Assembly: GCF_964204645.1 (NCBI RefSeq)
Contig: NC_134028.1
Coordinates: 22,294,153 to 22,358,152, forward strand
DNA: 64,000 nucleotides
Direction: 5' to 3'
Source: Tubulanus polymorphus
Lineage: Eukaryota > Nemertea > Palaeonemertea > Tubulaniformes > Tubulanidae
In this document: positions 23,131 through 35,801 of the stretch, piece after piece
Layout of the letters: every line of letters begins with the position of its first letter
How positions within the stretch are numbered: the first letter of the stretch is position 1
Position numbers and translations under genes: made by a program
Notes under the pieces: generated by a model
Seen by the model: the letters and a program-made list of their open reading frames with translations, nothing else
The model's database searches: none
What the model was told of the DNA's origin: nothing

Positions 23131-26100
23131 TTTAAATGTTGATCAATATTGAACGAGATCTTCGAAACGAGAGATATCAATAAGATGCTGTACCCGTCAG
23201 TTTCTTTTTAAACGAAAAGTTCCTTCGATACAGTTTACTGTTGACACACACAACGTACGCAACACCGTAGGTTCCTAACATTCGACTTCACGTCCACTGA
23301 GAAATCGCCAAGGCAAACAGTACTGTGTCAGTAATCAAGTCACAGTGAACGATCTTTAAACACGTCGGATATAGCGTGTCGATTCGTTGCGGTCGAGTGA
23401 ATGTGAAACAGGTGTAGTCCTATATACGTATATACATACGCACGGTGTTTTGTGTGAATTCCCTGGCGACGTCACAGCGGTTGGTCGTGCACCGCTATGA
23501 CGTGAACTCTTGGCATCGGCCTGAAAACAGTGGCATTTATTAATAGGATAAGATATAGCACGTTCCGTATATAGTATGTTTACCTATCGGCAGATTTCAA
23601 ATTCGGTGTGACTGGCGATGGGCTGGATGGACAGGGCATTAATGTTCTCTGACCCCAAAAGTTACGAAGCAATTTTCTTTTCATTATTATTTCTTTATTT
23701 TGTATCATCGTTCGTGAAAATGGTTCATTAATATCATATCTTATCGCTTAGTTAAGTGCCCAATTGGTGTATTTGTTCTTTGTTGTAAGTATACATCATA
23801 ATTGTGTGTAACTTTATTATTCCTGAAATTGGCTGTTAGGATAAAGTCAAAACTTCGAATGAATTATTAGCTCAAGCTGGTTTATTGTTTAAGGAAACAT
23901 CGAATAAACTACCAGCTCAGGGAAACATTTTCGGTCTTTAATTTTTCGCCTTTATTGTGATAGATGGATAGATACTTATTTTTCGTAAACCGTACATACA
24001 ATATAATTGATAAACGATACTATTATCTATTATTTATTTTTATTTTTTTTTTTTTTTTGGGGGGGGGGGTATTCTCGTGTTACAATATCGTCACAACACG
24101 ATTATAGTATATATCAATGGTAATCTCTCTGGATAATGTTTATTGGTAGCATCGTAAGTAGCACCGGTAGGTGGCAGCAGTATATATTTAAGTGCAGTTA
24201 ACTCCCGAGTGTATATAAATCTTGTTGTGTACCGAACGAATGTGGATCTGTTATGTCTTTCACTACCTCCCACATTATATCAGACACATCCACACAAACA
24301 AACAAGTTTCTGCAGTTAATGTAACTGTCAATTCTACCCGATCTCAGCGGCGTAAAGTGTGTAACCTATACGGGTAACCAACGAGCTAATGTTGACACCT
24401 ATCGTGGTAGGTATGTTAGCACGGCCGGCCGCTTCTGGCGTTTCGTTTTGCATCGTGTCGGCTCGTCAGCGATACACCCAGCTCCGTTTCACCGACCAGG
24501 TGTAAACGTAGCTATAAAACACGTAGTATAAACATAGTTTACGTATCGAATTATGGTTGAATTTAGTGCACTCAACGTCGCTGTCCAAACTATGAACTCG
24601 ATGGTGCGCGCGGGATTCGACTGGTGCGAAAACTAAAAAATTCGTATTTCTATCAGAATCAAAGTATTTACAGTCGTAACGTTTGCATATTCGAATGTAC
24701 ACGTATGTACAAAATCAATTATTGATCTAAGCGATTCACATTATGATACTCTGTAATATGAAACGGGGAAAGATCAACGTTTGCCTGATGAAAAAGCGTG
24801 TAAAAATTCCACATGCCGATGATATTATCGATCGAAAATGTCTCCGAGTTCGTTGAGCACGCCGTGTGGAAATTGTACTGGAGATTTTTAATGCTAACGA
24901 ACACGTCATGCCAGGTGTTCAACATTTCCAAACGTTTTCGCCTGACAGTCAACATAAGTCAACATAGGCCTATAATACACTCAAATATCGATACTTCGCA
25001 GCAGCAAAATATCGAAGGGATATGAACGTATAAACCAAAGGGCCGTTTCACAAACTATTTCATACTATCCCAATAGCTTTGTGTTGTAGCTAATAAAACT
25101 ATTTCTATGAAAGCAGTTCTATCTATGAAACATCCCCCAGGGGTGCACACAGGATCTTCCATGCGGGCGGGGAAGTTTAATCTTCTGAAATAGTGGAACT
25201 GCCACCGGACCTGTTTCGGTTATTCAAATCACGGTATGCAGTCAACACCGTGGCGAAACTAACCGCGCTGTATTCGGTCGTAGACCACGATATGTGTTTA
25301 TCTTCAACCAATAATATTTTTCCTACAAGATACCAAATGAGAAATCTGATATTTCAAGGCGTCGTCGCTATTCACGCATTATCAATCGTGCTTTCTGCCG
25401 GAGTATTTGTTCGTCCAACAGAACACGCTTAAGAAGGTGTCATTTCCTTATGAAAATTGTTTCCAGTTTCAATAACGCTTAACGCCAAAAGATGTTATTC
25501 GTCGACTTTTAACGTTGTGTCTTTAAGACAACAACTGTCCGCGTATTTGTGTATTCGTGCTCGTCTTGATTTTATTCCGAATCCGATATTCGAATTGCGG
25601 CATCGTTCTTTAGTATAACATATCAAAGTTCAATGGTCCCTTAATACCAAAAAGCCACAATTTTAAAGAAGACGCGTAAAAACGGAGTATCAACTATGGA
25701 CTAAATTGATAATCTGAAATTGTATTATTTTCAATAGACAAGTAACATTCTGTCTTAGAAACTGTCGAACTGCTTTCGACGTTTTGGCCCGTGCCGAGTG
25801 GGGCTTCGGGGATAGCGAGCGAATCCCCTAAAATTTTCAAAGAGCCCTTCAAAGTCAGTATCAAAACATTTGGATCAAGATTTTGCGAAATCTGGATACT
25901 ACGGAAGCGTCCTGGGGACATATCTATTAAAGAGAAATTTTCGAGGTTAAGTCCGAGTTTTTAACTCGGAATGAACTAGTTTTCTCAGTTAAATGTGATT
26001 TTTGGAGGTTTATCCCGAATGAGCAGCTACAAACTAATTAACCTCAAAAATCACATTCTCAAATGATCAGGTACCCGGACACTTCATATGTTAGATGTGT

Positions 26101-26735
26101 CCTTTTTCAAAAGTAAGTGGCCGTTTTCTCGGTAAAAAGTGCCCTTGAGCTTGAAATAGAACTGCCCCTCAAAAAAGCGTGGCACGGACCTGCGTTTTGA
26201 TTAACTGCTCCTGTTTTCCCGTTGAATGACTGAAATAATCGTATCACACATTCTCTCTCTCCCTCCGTTGTATCAACGACCCGTGTAGTACAGTCGTTTC
26301 TATTTATGTCCGCTGTGAAATGGGCGTTACATTTTATAAAGAAACACATTCTATAATCTATTATTTATTACTAGAATAGTTTTTTTCGTCACAGGTTTTA
26401 GAACAGGATTGCTTTGTGTTTTGTTATTTCATTCCGCGCTCGTTAGATACGTATTACAATGAACAATTATTTTCTCATAAAACTTATGTTATTCTATTCA
26501 TTATCATTATCATTATTATTATTATTTTCATCATTATTAGTGTATCAATAGTGCCTGTATCCACATGATGTGACCGAAGATACCGTGTATGTACTAGATG
26601 ATTAATATGTTTTTAGACGTCGTAAAGACCCTGATGCTCTAACAGGGAAGCTTATTCCAAAAGCTAGATATAGAGCGATGTTAATTTCATCGGTCCCAAA
26701 TGATCCGATTTAAGCGTGGTCAGATTTAAATGTGG
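23131..26735. other. Intergenic DNA, no gene seen
   Basis: The first 300 bases hold the 5' region of the ankyrin gene. At 24,043-24,070 poly-T passes directly into poly-G. At 25,890-25,925 (minus strand) lies a copy of the dispersed 'ggacgcttccgtag' motif. Frames of 70-80 codons are not supported. The end (26,460-26,735) is AT-rich with ATT repeats and probably contains the 3' UTR of the next gene. Confidence 0.45.
25991..26060. repeat. Short perfect-armed hairpin
   Basis: 'aaatgtgatttttggaggtt' at 25991-26010 is mirrored by 'aacctcaaaaatcacatt' at 26040-26057. The arms are about 18 bases with a 28-base loop. Confidence 0.7.
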
Positions 26736-29700
26736 TCAACTGTATTCAACTACCCAGTCTGATTTGGTTGCGCGATGTTTATTTTGCGTTTGGTTTTTCG
26801 TTGAGCGACGCTTCACGCAGAAATACGTTCCAATGGCGGCGGCTGCCACGATCACCACTGCACCGACTCCGATCCCGATATAGATAGCGTAGTTATTATC
26901 ACTATTATCGGCAGCTGGAATCACTGAAAAATTGATAAATGATTTGTGAGAAATAAATAAATGTAGATAAATGTTTGTGTATCACTTCGGTTCTTCAAAT
27001 CACCAGACAAGTCGTTTCCCTGCTGTTGGACACAGGACCATGTTTATCTTTTTAGAGTAATCATTTGACTCGAATCATTACTCAGAGATTTAATCAGGCG
27101 GTTTCCACTTGAACTTGTTCAGAAAGTTTTGTTTCGTAAAAACACATGAAAGATAATACAATACTGATTAAACTGCTTTAGGTAACACCGTGATCCAGCG
27201 CAATTTCAATAAAATGGATTCTTTTTGCTGGCGTTCACTGGCGATCGACGTCTTCTCATCTAGTTTATCTTTCGGATCCCCTTTTAAATCTTAACTATAA
27301 CGCAGTCTCCCGCTACGCAAATAAGATTGTACGAGGCCAGTGGGTTCGAGTCCCGATTAGTGCACGTTTTAATTTCACAATCACTCGTATGGATGTCCTT
27401 CTAGTACTTCATAATTTCATTCGCCTATAGATTCTCTCACCTTCACAAACTGGCTTCGCTCCTTCCCATCTGCCATTCGTAGTGCAGGTTATTTTATTGC
27501 TGGTGCCGTTTTCCAGTTTATAACCATTCTGGCATGTATATGTGATCACGGCTGGATGTCTGGTAGACGGCGAGGAAAACATCGCGAACTCAACCGACAT
27601 CGGTTTCCCACAATCAACACCTGCGACATTAATAATTAAATCTATATTTCATAAATTTCACCAAAAATTCGTGAAGACGAATTTTTGATTTCACGTAATT
27701 TACGTTTAAAATTTCTATCATTATTATAATGAATGTGTAAAGATTTCGTCGTGTGGCAAAGAAATACATTTAGAACGATTTTTAAATCAGCATTGATGAA
27801 AGTTTCCGAAGAACATGTCATGGGTATTCCTATTCTACCTCGGCAGGGAATCGGACCTGATGGCATCGCTAGACTCAGCCACGGCTGGAACCCACCACAC
27901 CAGACCGGGTGCGCAGGTTTGCCGCACGAAAACTTGCGGCACCAATCAGATTGCTCGTTGTATAATCACTGAGGTGAATTTAATGGAAAAACTATAAAAT
28001 GGAAAAAACTGGGCTAGAATAAAACGGGATTTTTTATTGGCTGATAACGATACCTTCTAAGTTGCGCATATGCCTGCGCACATGGTCTCGTGTGGCAGGG
28101 TTTCGTACCGTGGCAACCTCGATGCCTCCAGGTTCGAATCCCTGCCGAGGAGGATGGGGTGTTCCCCGTTCATGAAATAACCAATAGCAAGATCCAGTGT
28201 TAATGATTACCGAGACAAACTAGATCCGGGCTCCATTTTCCGTTTTCGTCGCATCTTTTCGTGCCGTTTTGATTTTCGAAATAGAAGCCTTCGTCGCACG
28301 TATGCGTGGCTATTTCATCGTACGTTGTCTTATTGAACTCGACTGTACCATGCGCTATACTCGGTGCCCGGCCGCAGTCCTTCACTAAACCGCCATACAC
28401 AAAATATAATCTTAATTAATGTTCGATTACTACAATATCAATTACAAACTAATATCATATATCTATTAAGTACGTACTTTTACATACAGGGGGCGCCCAA
28501 TCAGTCCACAGCACAGTCGTTGAGTTAGCTTCACATTTTCTAGTGACTTCACCGGATATGAGCTCGTGACCCAGGATACACGTGTAGGTCAGGACGGTCC
28601 CGTGTTCGCAACCGCGTTCGTTGATTGGTTTATTTACTGACCACGTGGCATTGCCGATAGTATCCGGGGCATCTTTACACGTTTTAACTAGAAATGGTGA
28701 TGATGTGGGTTACGTATGAACTCGTCAATATCTGAGGTGCAATACTTAAAGAACATGGTCGTCAAATGCTCAGTAGAACCAGGGTGGTTCACTCCCACGT
28801 CCCTGGTAGAACGTTATGAGAACATAATGCATTGAACTGTCTCTGTCTGATAGTTGGATATGAGACCACAAGGTCATTAAAGATACAAAGGGCACATGAC
28901 CCCCAAAATAGTACTAGAATGACCAACTCCAAATACGGTGGGAGATTCCCTACAATCTTTATTCGACTCGGATGTACTTGCATACCTACACTGCGATAGC
29001 CCTCATTTATGAAGGTTCGAATATTTCAGAAGTTTATGGATTTCCCCTGGATACCCCCGCGTTTATGAACAAACCGATGAACTCTCGAATTGCTTTTTTA
29101 CTACAAGATTCATCGGATTTTTAACAGCAATCTGAGCTTACAGTTAAAACAGTTCCCGGCTACGTTTGACTTCTGAGTTGAAACCGGTTCATGTCCAATG
29201 TTTTCACTCTTGTTTGAGCTAAATTCAAAAACGCGTGGAAGTAGATCATACTTACGGTAACAACTGATTTCACCGTGGTCTTTCAGCAATAGCCACGTCT
29301 GATTCCGCAAACAAATACGTCTCCCGTTATCGTTTGCAGTAAGGTTTGTTTCTGCGAACGGTAGACATTCATACGTAACTTCAGATAACCATTTATTGCC
29401 GTAAGTCGTCGTGTAATTAGTAAACGGTATTGCCGGTGGATCCGGGCATGGCATATCTACAAAATGACAGTATTCATGTGATATCAGGGCTGTTTTTAAG
29501 ATTCTTGGGAGAAGAATAATCAACTCAGTCCAATAAAACACATAAAAATCGAATATTGTGAATCAAGCAAAATGAGTATTTATCAGGTTCAATCATCCTT
29601 TTACCATTTTAGTTTATAGGTCGTTCATGGCTTATGTCTAAAAATGGTGTAAAATCGTATGACTGATCTGAGTTGACCATCTATGCCTTGACTGTGCGAC

Positions 29701-30916
29701 AGGCCTCAAGGACTGGTCTTATCGACTGCAATTAACTCAAACAATAGAACAACACAATTGACTGAGAATTGTGTAAAAGTTCAAGTTATAGTACTCTACA
29801 AAACTGACCTGCATCCAGTTAAACAGTTATGAGTTAGAGTTAACTCTGAGTTAAATCCTAACTCTGGGACTGAATCTCAAACTTACGTACTTTGCCTGCG
29901 ATATACTGATGATGGACAATAACCATTGATCCAGCTCTCTCCATTCTCTAGTTTGCCATCTTGTATGTAATGGACGCAGTTACAGTCATTATTATCCTGT
30001 GCCTGACCCCCGACTACATATCCTAAACGATATTAAAGTCAAAAGTGAAAACTTTAATATTGCGGGAATGACATCTTCTATAAATTTCGGATTGAAACAT
30101 TGTTATCTTGAAACTTACTCGGACATCTGCACGATTCAGCGCAGGATTTTTGACAATGAACAGGAGTGTACGTGGTATCTATGTCGCAGTCGCCTCTGGC
30201 AGCCGACTCCGCACAATCCGACTTCTGAGCTACATCATCCACGCAGGTATTTGCTAAAATCCGTAACCGAACAATCACCCATTCGCTTATTAGACCAGCT
30301 GTGTTAGCTGATCGCTAGAACCAGGTTTCACAGTGTTCTGATTTAGATATTTACTTAAAGGTAAACCTGTTTAAAATGAACTTACTCTAGACGGAGTTAC
30401 ACGCTAATTGATTAGTACTGACTTTATTGGTGCGAGGGTGTGATTGGGTATACAGGAGTGTCATGAAAATCTTATAAAAAACTTTCATCTTAAAACTTAA
30501 AATCTTTGTATTTGTATTACTATTGTACGATTATTATAATTCAAATGGATGGTGAATAAAATAATGATTATCATTATTACTATATCTAAGTGTTGAAATT
30601 CATTCCTTTCCAACGTCCTAACCAAGAACCGTGGAACAGGGTCCAGTTCCACAGTAAGTAAGTTAGAGGTAACTCTAATTCAAAATCAGTTCATTTTCAA
30701 GGATTTGATTCTTAGTCAATTCCTAACTCAGAACTATAGAGCTGGGCCCAGGTTCCATGTTATGAAGAATCTAGAATCATAAACCTGATAAAAATAACAG
30801 CAATATTGAACAATGAACGTACCCGCAATTGGTTTGAACCAGTTACCAGATAAAAGTATTAATATGATCACCGCGTACACGGACAGTAAATCCGTCGTCT
30901 TATTCTGATGATGCAT
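26736..30916 (-). CDS. Type I membrane protein: ShKT plus four sushi domains
   Basis: Eight exons: 30823-30916, 30119-30253, 29891-30013, 29256-29456, 28478-28687, 28211-28384, 27441-27620, 26736-26923. Together they give 434 residues, and every junction is GT-AG and phase 1. Exon 1 is a signal peptide (MHHQNK..., hydrophobic YAVIILILLSG). Exon 2 is a ShKT domain (residues 32-76) with six cysteines ending CQKSCAESCRC. Exon 3 (77-117) has a CNC pair and one more Cys and is not recognised. Exons 4-7 (118-372) are each one sushi/CCP domain with four conserved Cys (exon 5 has a fifth). Exon 8 holds the transmembrane helix (about 384-407, GIGVGAVVIVAAAAIGTYF), a KRR stop-transfer and a short tail ending DWVVEYS. 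Sushi domains bind proteins and glycans; ShK domains often mediate channel or protein contacts. A cell-surface recognition or adhesion role is an inference. More exons in the long introns cannot be excluded. Confidence 0.8.
27310..27366 (+). repeat. tRNA-like B-box element in intron 7
   Basis: A B-box-like 'gtgggttcgagtcccgattagtgc' lies at 27,338-27,361 within the last intron of the ShK/sushi gene. No convincing A box was found, so this is a likely SINE fragment. Confidence 0.3.
27828..27935 (-). repeat. SINE-like element, inverted relative to its neighbour
   Basis: 'ctcggcagggaatcggacctgatggcatcg' (27,840-27,869) matches the reverse complement of 28,115-28,155. It is a degenerate B box (ggtccgattcc) on the minus strand. 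Confidence 0.45.
28080..28160 (+). repeat. SINE-like element with B box
   Basis: 'ctccaggttcgaatccctgccgagg' near 28,128-28,152 contains a perfect B box (ggttcgaatcc), preceded by a weak A-box-like 'gtggcagggtttcg'. With the inverted copy at 27.8 kb it lies inside intron 6 of the ShK/sushi gene and could pair with it in the transcript. Confidence 0.5.
30626..30756. repeat. Foldback of the ctgggtccagttccaca family
   Basis: 'ccgtggaacagggtccagttccacagt' (30,629-30,655) is mirrored by 'actatagagctgggcccaggttcc' (30,733-30,756). Related termini are found near 4,815, 49,900-50,046, 52,135 and 63,725. It lies in intron 1 of the ShK/sushi gene (30,254-30,822). Confidence 0.6.
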
Positions 30917-31929
30917 TGAATCTGTTTTTCTTATTACAGAAAATCATCTAAGCGGTCATCTGAATACGTTACTTTCCATTCGTATAGAATAAAACTGACC
31001 AGGTTGTAATCACAGTTCTGCAGCGCACGCGCAAGTGACTCAATGGATACAGAAAAAAATTAAAAGTGCGTCTTGAAAGTTAATTTTTCCTGATTTGGTT
31101 AAAAGGCTTAGATATTCTATACCAAACAAGTCGCAGCGGCCGATATACAACACAAAGCGCATTGCTGAACATTGTCAATATATTTGTTTGAGATTTGACA
31201 TAAATCAACGCGGGGAATTTCGAGAATTATATTCAATTGCATAATTACGCGCACACGACATGAACGCCAAGATATTTCACCATTAAATCTATACATAGAA
31301 CCCACGGCATGTGATATTTCCTGAATTTGTTTTTTTTTTCATTTTGTTTTTCTATCGCGAAGTCGCTTTCTGGACGAAATATTGAGTCAAAAGTATTGCT
31401 TTCTATCTAAAGGTATATCCTACTTCATTCTCTCGCCTGTTAGATACGTTCGTATATTACAATAAACATCTTAGCAGTTCTGGCCACCATTTTGTCCTGT
31501 ATTGTAGGGTCATTTTTTTCTTATTTTCTAAAAACTATTTGCGACGCGTATGTTGATCGGTCCTTGGATAAATTTTGACTATTTCAGCAACATTATATAA
31601 ACCGCGAAAATCTCTAGTTTCCAGTTACGCAAGGTCACTCTGCAAAAGCAAGAGAGCGCTATGAAAAAAAACCTGTGGAATGACTTAAAGTTCTATTAGT
31701 CTTGTTAACACGACTATCGACGAAAACACAACGGAATTGTAACAACTGCCAAACGCTTGTTTAACGGACCATAATGTCCGACAGGTCCTATCGTGGCTGG
31801 CATTCTATTAAGTCCAACGAGACTATTTTTTCCATCCTCTGTGTAGATTTCGGACAGATTTGGACTGTGAAGGATGTAATGGTCCATAACGAACACCATC
31901 GCCGTATGAGAATATATATTTTTTCAAAT
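30917..31929. other. Intergenic DNA between ShK/sushi gene and GPCR fragment
   Basis: Nothing with coding support. The first few hundred bases should include the promoter of the ShK/sushi gene, but no clear TATA box or initiator stands out. Confidence 0.4.
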
Positions 31930-32300
31930 CTCTGCTTATGGCATTCTTAGTTTCTTTCCACTGATGGTTCCGAGAATGAAATACTCATCAACTGCGTGCT
32001 TCGACGGGGCTCGTGGTGTGACGTTAACTCGAAGTAACGAAATGTTTTCGTTTTATCCGATATCACTGTTGAATGTGTTATGGTCGTGGCAGGCTTATTC
32101 ATACAGCTGCAGTGCATTAGCATCCAGCATATTTGTACCCATGTGTGCGCTGATCAGTTTAAATCTTATTTTGATCGCGAGTCTCATAATCATCAAACTA
32201 TCAAACAGAAAAAAGTTGAATAAGAATGCCGTCGGCAGTTTAGAGCTGCAGGTTTTACGAATGTCGTTTGCTCTAGTCGTCTCATACGTTAGCTGTATGG
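31930..32300 (+). pseudogene. Truncated GPCR fragment (TM4-TM6), copy 1
   Basis: From 'gcttatggcattc' the plus frame reads AYGILSFFPLMVPRMK... through a TM5-like segment (ALASSIFVPMCALISLNLILIASLIIIK) into the LELQVLRMSFALVVSYVSC start of TM6. It matches the equivalent part of the intact receptor at 37,375-38,493 (TLELRALRMSFALV). TM1-TM3 are absent upstream. The homology stops inside TM6, where a hairpin element begins. It is almost identical to copy 2 at 38,786. A dead fragment. Confidence 0.8.
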
Positions 32301-32353
32301 ACTATACTGATACCCATTATCTGGCATACTGTATGCCTGATAATGGGTATAAC
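32292..32353. repeat. Short hairpin element, copy A
   Basis: 'gatacccattatctggcata' and 'tatgcctgataatgggta' are near-perfect inverted halves separated by a few bases. The same unit, starting at 'agctgtatggactatactga', recurs at 41,206-41,275. It interrupts the GPCR fragment in TM6. Confidence 0.75.
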
Positions 32354-32714
32354 GCAGTCTCAAATGTTTTGTGACTTTCTCAAAATGTATCAAAAATTTA
32401 ACTAATCTTTAGTTCATAAGTCTTCAGATATTCATAAATAAACATTTAAAAATTGTTGAAACTTGTCGACTCTGCTGTAAAATCAACCTATTAACAGTCC
32501 GGAATGTGGGATAATGTCGGGCTTTAGAGAACAAAATGCCCCCGAGGTCTTCACATTTACAGAAAAGATTACGTAAGTGATTAAGTAAGGCGCACAATAG
32601 AAATCTGAGCCGCGCGTTCTTTGAGTGTTACCAATTAAGAGGACCGCTATTGTGAAAATTGACCTTGGGAGGAATATTGACCAAAAACTTGACCAAGGGG
32701 TTCGATATTCAAAG
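32354..32714. other. Non-coding DNA left of the Polinton-like relic
   Basis: No feature recognised. Base composition shifts to very AT-rich at about 32,715, which I take as the left break of the element. Confidence 0.4.
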
Positions 32715-32719
32715 AAATG

Positions 32720-33014
32720 ACTAAAAATATCCTTTATTGTTCTTCTATTTATTCTTCTAAATTCTTCATATCTATTAAATCTGCTTGCCATTGTGAATCA
32801 ATATATGAAACCATAACTTTTCTTGTTAAATAATACTTATCCATTTTCTTATGGATTTGATATGTTGGTTGATTTTGTAAGCATAATTTTAATTCACTAT
32901 ACTTATATTTTCATTATCAGATTTTATTTTATCCCATAATTCTTAAACACTAGAATATGATACTTCACTCTGTGGGTTATAAAATAAATCTCTTAAGTAT
33001 TGTTCTTTTTTCAT
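32720..33014 (-). pseudogene. Truncated RVE-type integrase
   Basis: The frame starts at an ATG (33014) as MKKEQYLRDLF and ends near 32,720 shortly after the motif SQWQADLIDM (32,769-32,798). This motif holds the first catalytic Asp region of Polinton-type integrases. Breaks seen: an in-frame TAA at 32943-32945 and a frame change near 32,890. The rest of the catalytic core and the chromodomain-like end are missing at the left break of the element. Confidence 0.65.
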
Positions 33015-33020
33015 CTTATC

Positions 33021-33380
33021 TTAATCAATTAATAATAATCTTGATTTAGTTTCAATGACTTTATCATTTGATTTATTTTCTGGTATAATAGGTTTATCAT
33101 CATCATCATTATTGTTATTTAATTTAGATTTGTATATTACGCCAGAGAATATAATTACTGTGATTAACCCAATTGCAATATATAAGTAATTATTTCTTCC
33201 AGTATTAGAAGAATTAGATGGATTATTATTTAAATTAATCTTAGATAATTTCTGTGATTCATTTATATCAGTTAATTTCTTTTTCTTAGCTCTTTTCAAT
33301 TCTGAAGTCTTTTTACCTAATTCCTTTGCCTATATAATTTGTTTTTCTGATCTAGGATTTTTCTGAATATCAACACTCAT
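33021..33380 (-). pseudogene. Small transmembrane protein frame of the element
   Basis: An ATG at 33380 overlaps the end of the preceding frame. It is Lys-rich for about 50 residues, then has one hydrophobic helix (YLYIAIGLITVIIFSGVIY) and an Asn/Asp-rich tail. An in-frame TAG at codon 17 (33330-33332) interrupts it. Small membrane proteins are common in virus-like elements; the function is unknown. Confidence 0.5.
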
Positions 33381-35801
33381 TTATTATGGATAATTTTTGT
33401 TCTGATTCAATATCTTTTTCGATAATATCTGATTTATATACTATAGGTTTGATATAAGAAAAAGTTATTACATCAGTAGACATTAATGTCATTATTCCGC
33501 CTAGTTGGAATGATGCATATCTAACCCATTTTTGTAATTCTGTCATAACTAAATAATCATTTTTTAAATCAGTATATAGTTTATTTTCATCATCAATTGG
33601 TAATATCCGGTTACATAACTTAGAATAACATTTAACTATTCCAGCTAGATTTCTAGATTTAAATTCAATATGTGCAGGATATTGTAAATCTACAGCAAAG
33701 ACGTAACCAGTATCTGAATCATCTGCAATATCTAGAATTCTTTTCTTCCAATCAAATTTATCATTATTTTCGTACTGTACCATTTCAGTTATTTCAAATA
33801 CTCCATAAGGTTGTGGTTCCATCATTGCCCAACCATATAGATTATTTGCATCTATATATAATAACTTATATCCAGGATTACCATTTACATTGAAATATCT
33901 ATCACCTAATACACCTGAAAAGCCTCCTCTTATAGATTTTTCAAATAATAATAATTGATCTATATTTGTTAATAAATCCATTTTTATATCTGTAAATTTC
34001 AAACCACAGTCCCAAGTTAAACCTGGACTCGAATAACAATGGCATGGATCACTATTAAAATCTTTTAGATTTACATCTCTCAAACCTTTCAAATATATCG
34101 GTTAACAATAATACATCGGATTCTAAATATAAATCTACTAATTCTCCATGATTTTTCATCTCAAAATGTTCCAAATATTCAATGTTCTATTGTAAACTTC
34201 ACCTTTAACATATTCATTTTTTAATTCATCATAGAATTGTTCTTTTGTAAGTTCAGTTATATTGAAATCATTATGCGATTTATAAAATGAATATGGAATA
34301 GCTCCTTTATATCTCATTAATTGAAAACCATCATTATTTGGATAGTGTTGCTTTAATATCTTTAATTCATCATCGATTAAACTTTTAGATAAATTATCCA
34401 ATGAACTACTTAAAAATCTATATGAATCTATAAATCTTAGACATCCTTATTGGAAAGATATATAATTCTCAGATGTTTTAGCTAACATTTTAAACTTATA
34501 AGTTGATATTTTAGCAACATCTTTTGATCTATTTGAAATTAATCTTTCTATTTCATTATTGATTTATTCTATTTTATGACATAGTTGCTTGATAAATAAA
34601 TGAGCATCATACCCTGATAAATTATGAAATATTACTGGAACAAAATTGATTTTCTTAGCTTGCAAGTTACAATTATCATGCGCTGCGCCTCTAAACTTTC
34701 GATTCAAATGATCATAGTCTCTAACTTTTTATCAATTAAATAGTTTTTCACAATAAGAACATTTATCTGCAAACTCAAATTCTTTTTTATCTTTTTCTGT
34801 CATTATTATTTCTATATTTGTATCTAATAGTTTACTAGATTTTATTTCATATTCAATTAATAAGTCACAAAAATAATTGATAATATTTTCATTTCTATAA
34901 TCATAATATTCACTTTCAATTAGTTCTGGATAGTCCGATTTGATATATAATCCAAAAGCGGCAGCTGATTGATGAATCTTTTTAATAGCATTTGTTTTTG
35001 GGGGTTCTTCTGAAAAATCATTTTCATTAGAATTCAATTTCCTTTCTTTTATAATATATTTCTTTTCTATCTTGATCAGTTAGTTCTTTGTATAATGATT
35101 CAAAATCTCCATATATTACAAATGGTACTTGATTTTTGTCATCACATTTTTTGAATTCTAATATTTTATCCTTTTCATTTGGTAAAACTAATTTACAATA
35201 ATCATGATTATCACATAATTGTTTATGATTTAATATTGCACTTTCAGTTCTGAATTTATGTAAATATTTTCTACATAGATATATTTTATTATCAAAATCA
35301 TTTTCTAATTTAGAAAAAAAATCAATTCGTTCAATCCACATATAATGGTTCTCCTAATATAATATATCTATAACACCATTTGAATCATAATCTTTTGATA
35401 AATACAAAGGTTCTAATGTATAATGTTTTATATTGTTCCCTTTTGTATTTGGTAATTTGATTAAATCGAATACATTTATTTTTAGATTATTATCTCTTTC
35501 TATTTTTGGGATATCTTTAATTCTAACTGGATAACTGTCTATCTTATAATTATTTTCAAATTGTTTATAATCCGTTATTCTATAAGTATGTTGATTATAA
35601 TCTTCAACTGGATGTAAACAACTTATAATTGTCCATAGAAAACATTTATCATCAGAATTTTGAACATTTAGTTTTAAATGGTAATTTGATATAACTCGAT
35701 GCTTCAATATCTGGTTCTTTATAATATGATAAATTATTTTCACCAATTGGTTTCGATTTAGTTAATTTATTATATTTTGTGTTATAAACATGTAAAGTCA
35801 T
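33370..35801 (-). pseudogene. Family-B DNA polymerase of the element, broken
   Basis: Reading from an ATG at 35801, recognisable parts in order are: an N-terminal segment with KCFLWTIISCLHP (about 35,640), exonuclease motif I (PFVIYGDFES, about 35,110), a C-x2-C then H pair, exonuclease motif II (FHNLSGYDAH, about 34,610-34,640), RFIDSYRF (about 34,430), DPCHCYSSPGLTWD (about 34,020) and palm motif A (YIDANNLYGWAM, about 33,850). Breaks: frame changes near 35,660, 35,030, 34,170 and 34,090; TAG at 35351-35353; TGA-TAA near 34,730; TAA near 34,560 and 34,448. The palm ends after motif A: motifs B and C (YxDTDS-type) are absent. The frame runs instead into a 58-codon segment beginning at an internal ATG (33546, MTELQKWVRYASF). 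It cannot encode an active enzyme. Confidence 0.8.

Noticed and set aside
22055-23152. Antisense frames of 91-122 codons in the ankyrin gene
   Set aside because: Shadows of the ankyrin frame, which alone shows domain repeats.
32483-32791. A 102-codon minus frame overlapping the integrase remnant
   Set aside because: It is a shifted reading that joins the element's end to host flank. The QWQADLIDM motif lies in another frame.
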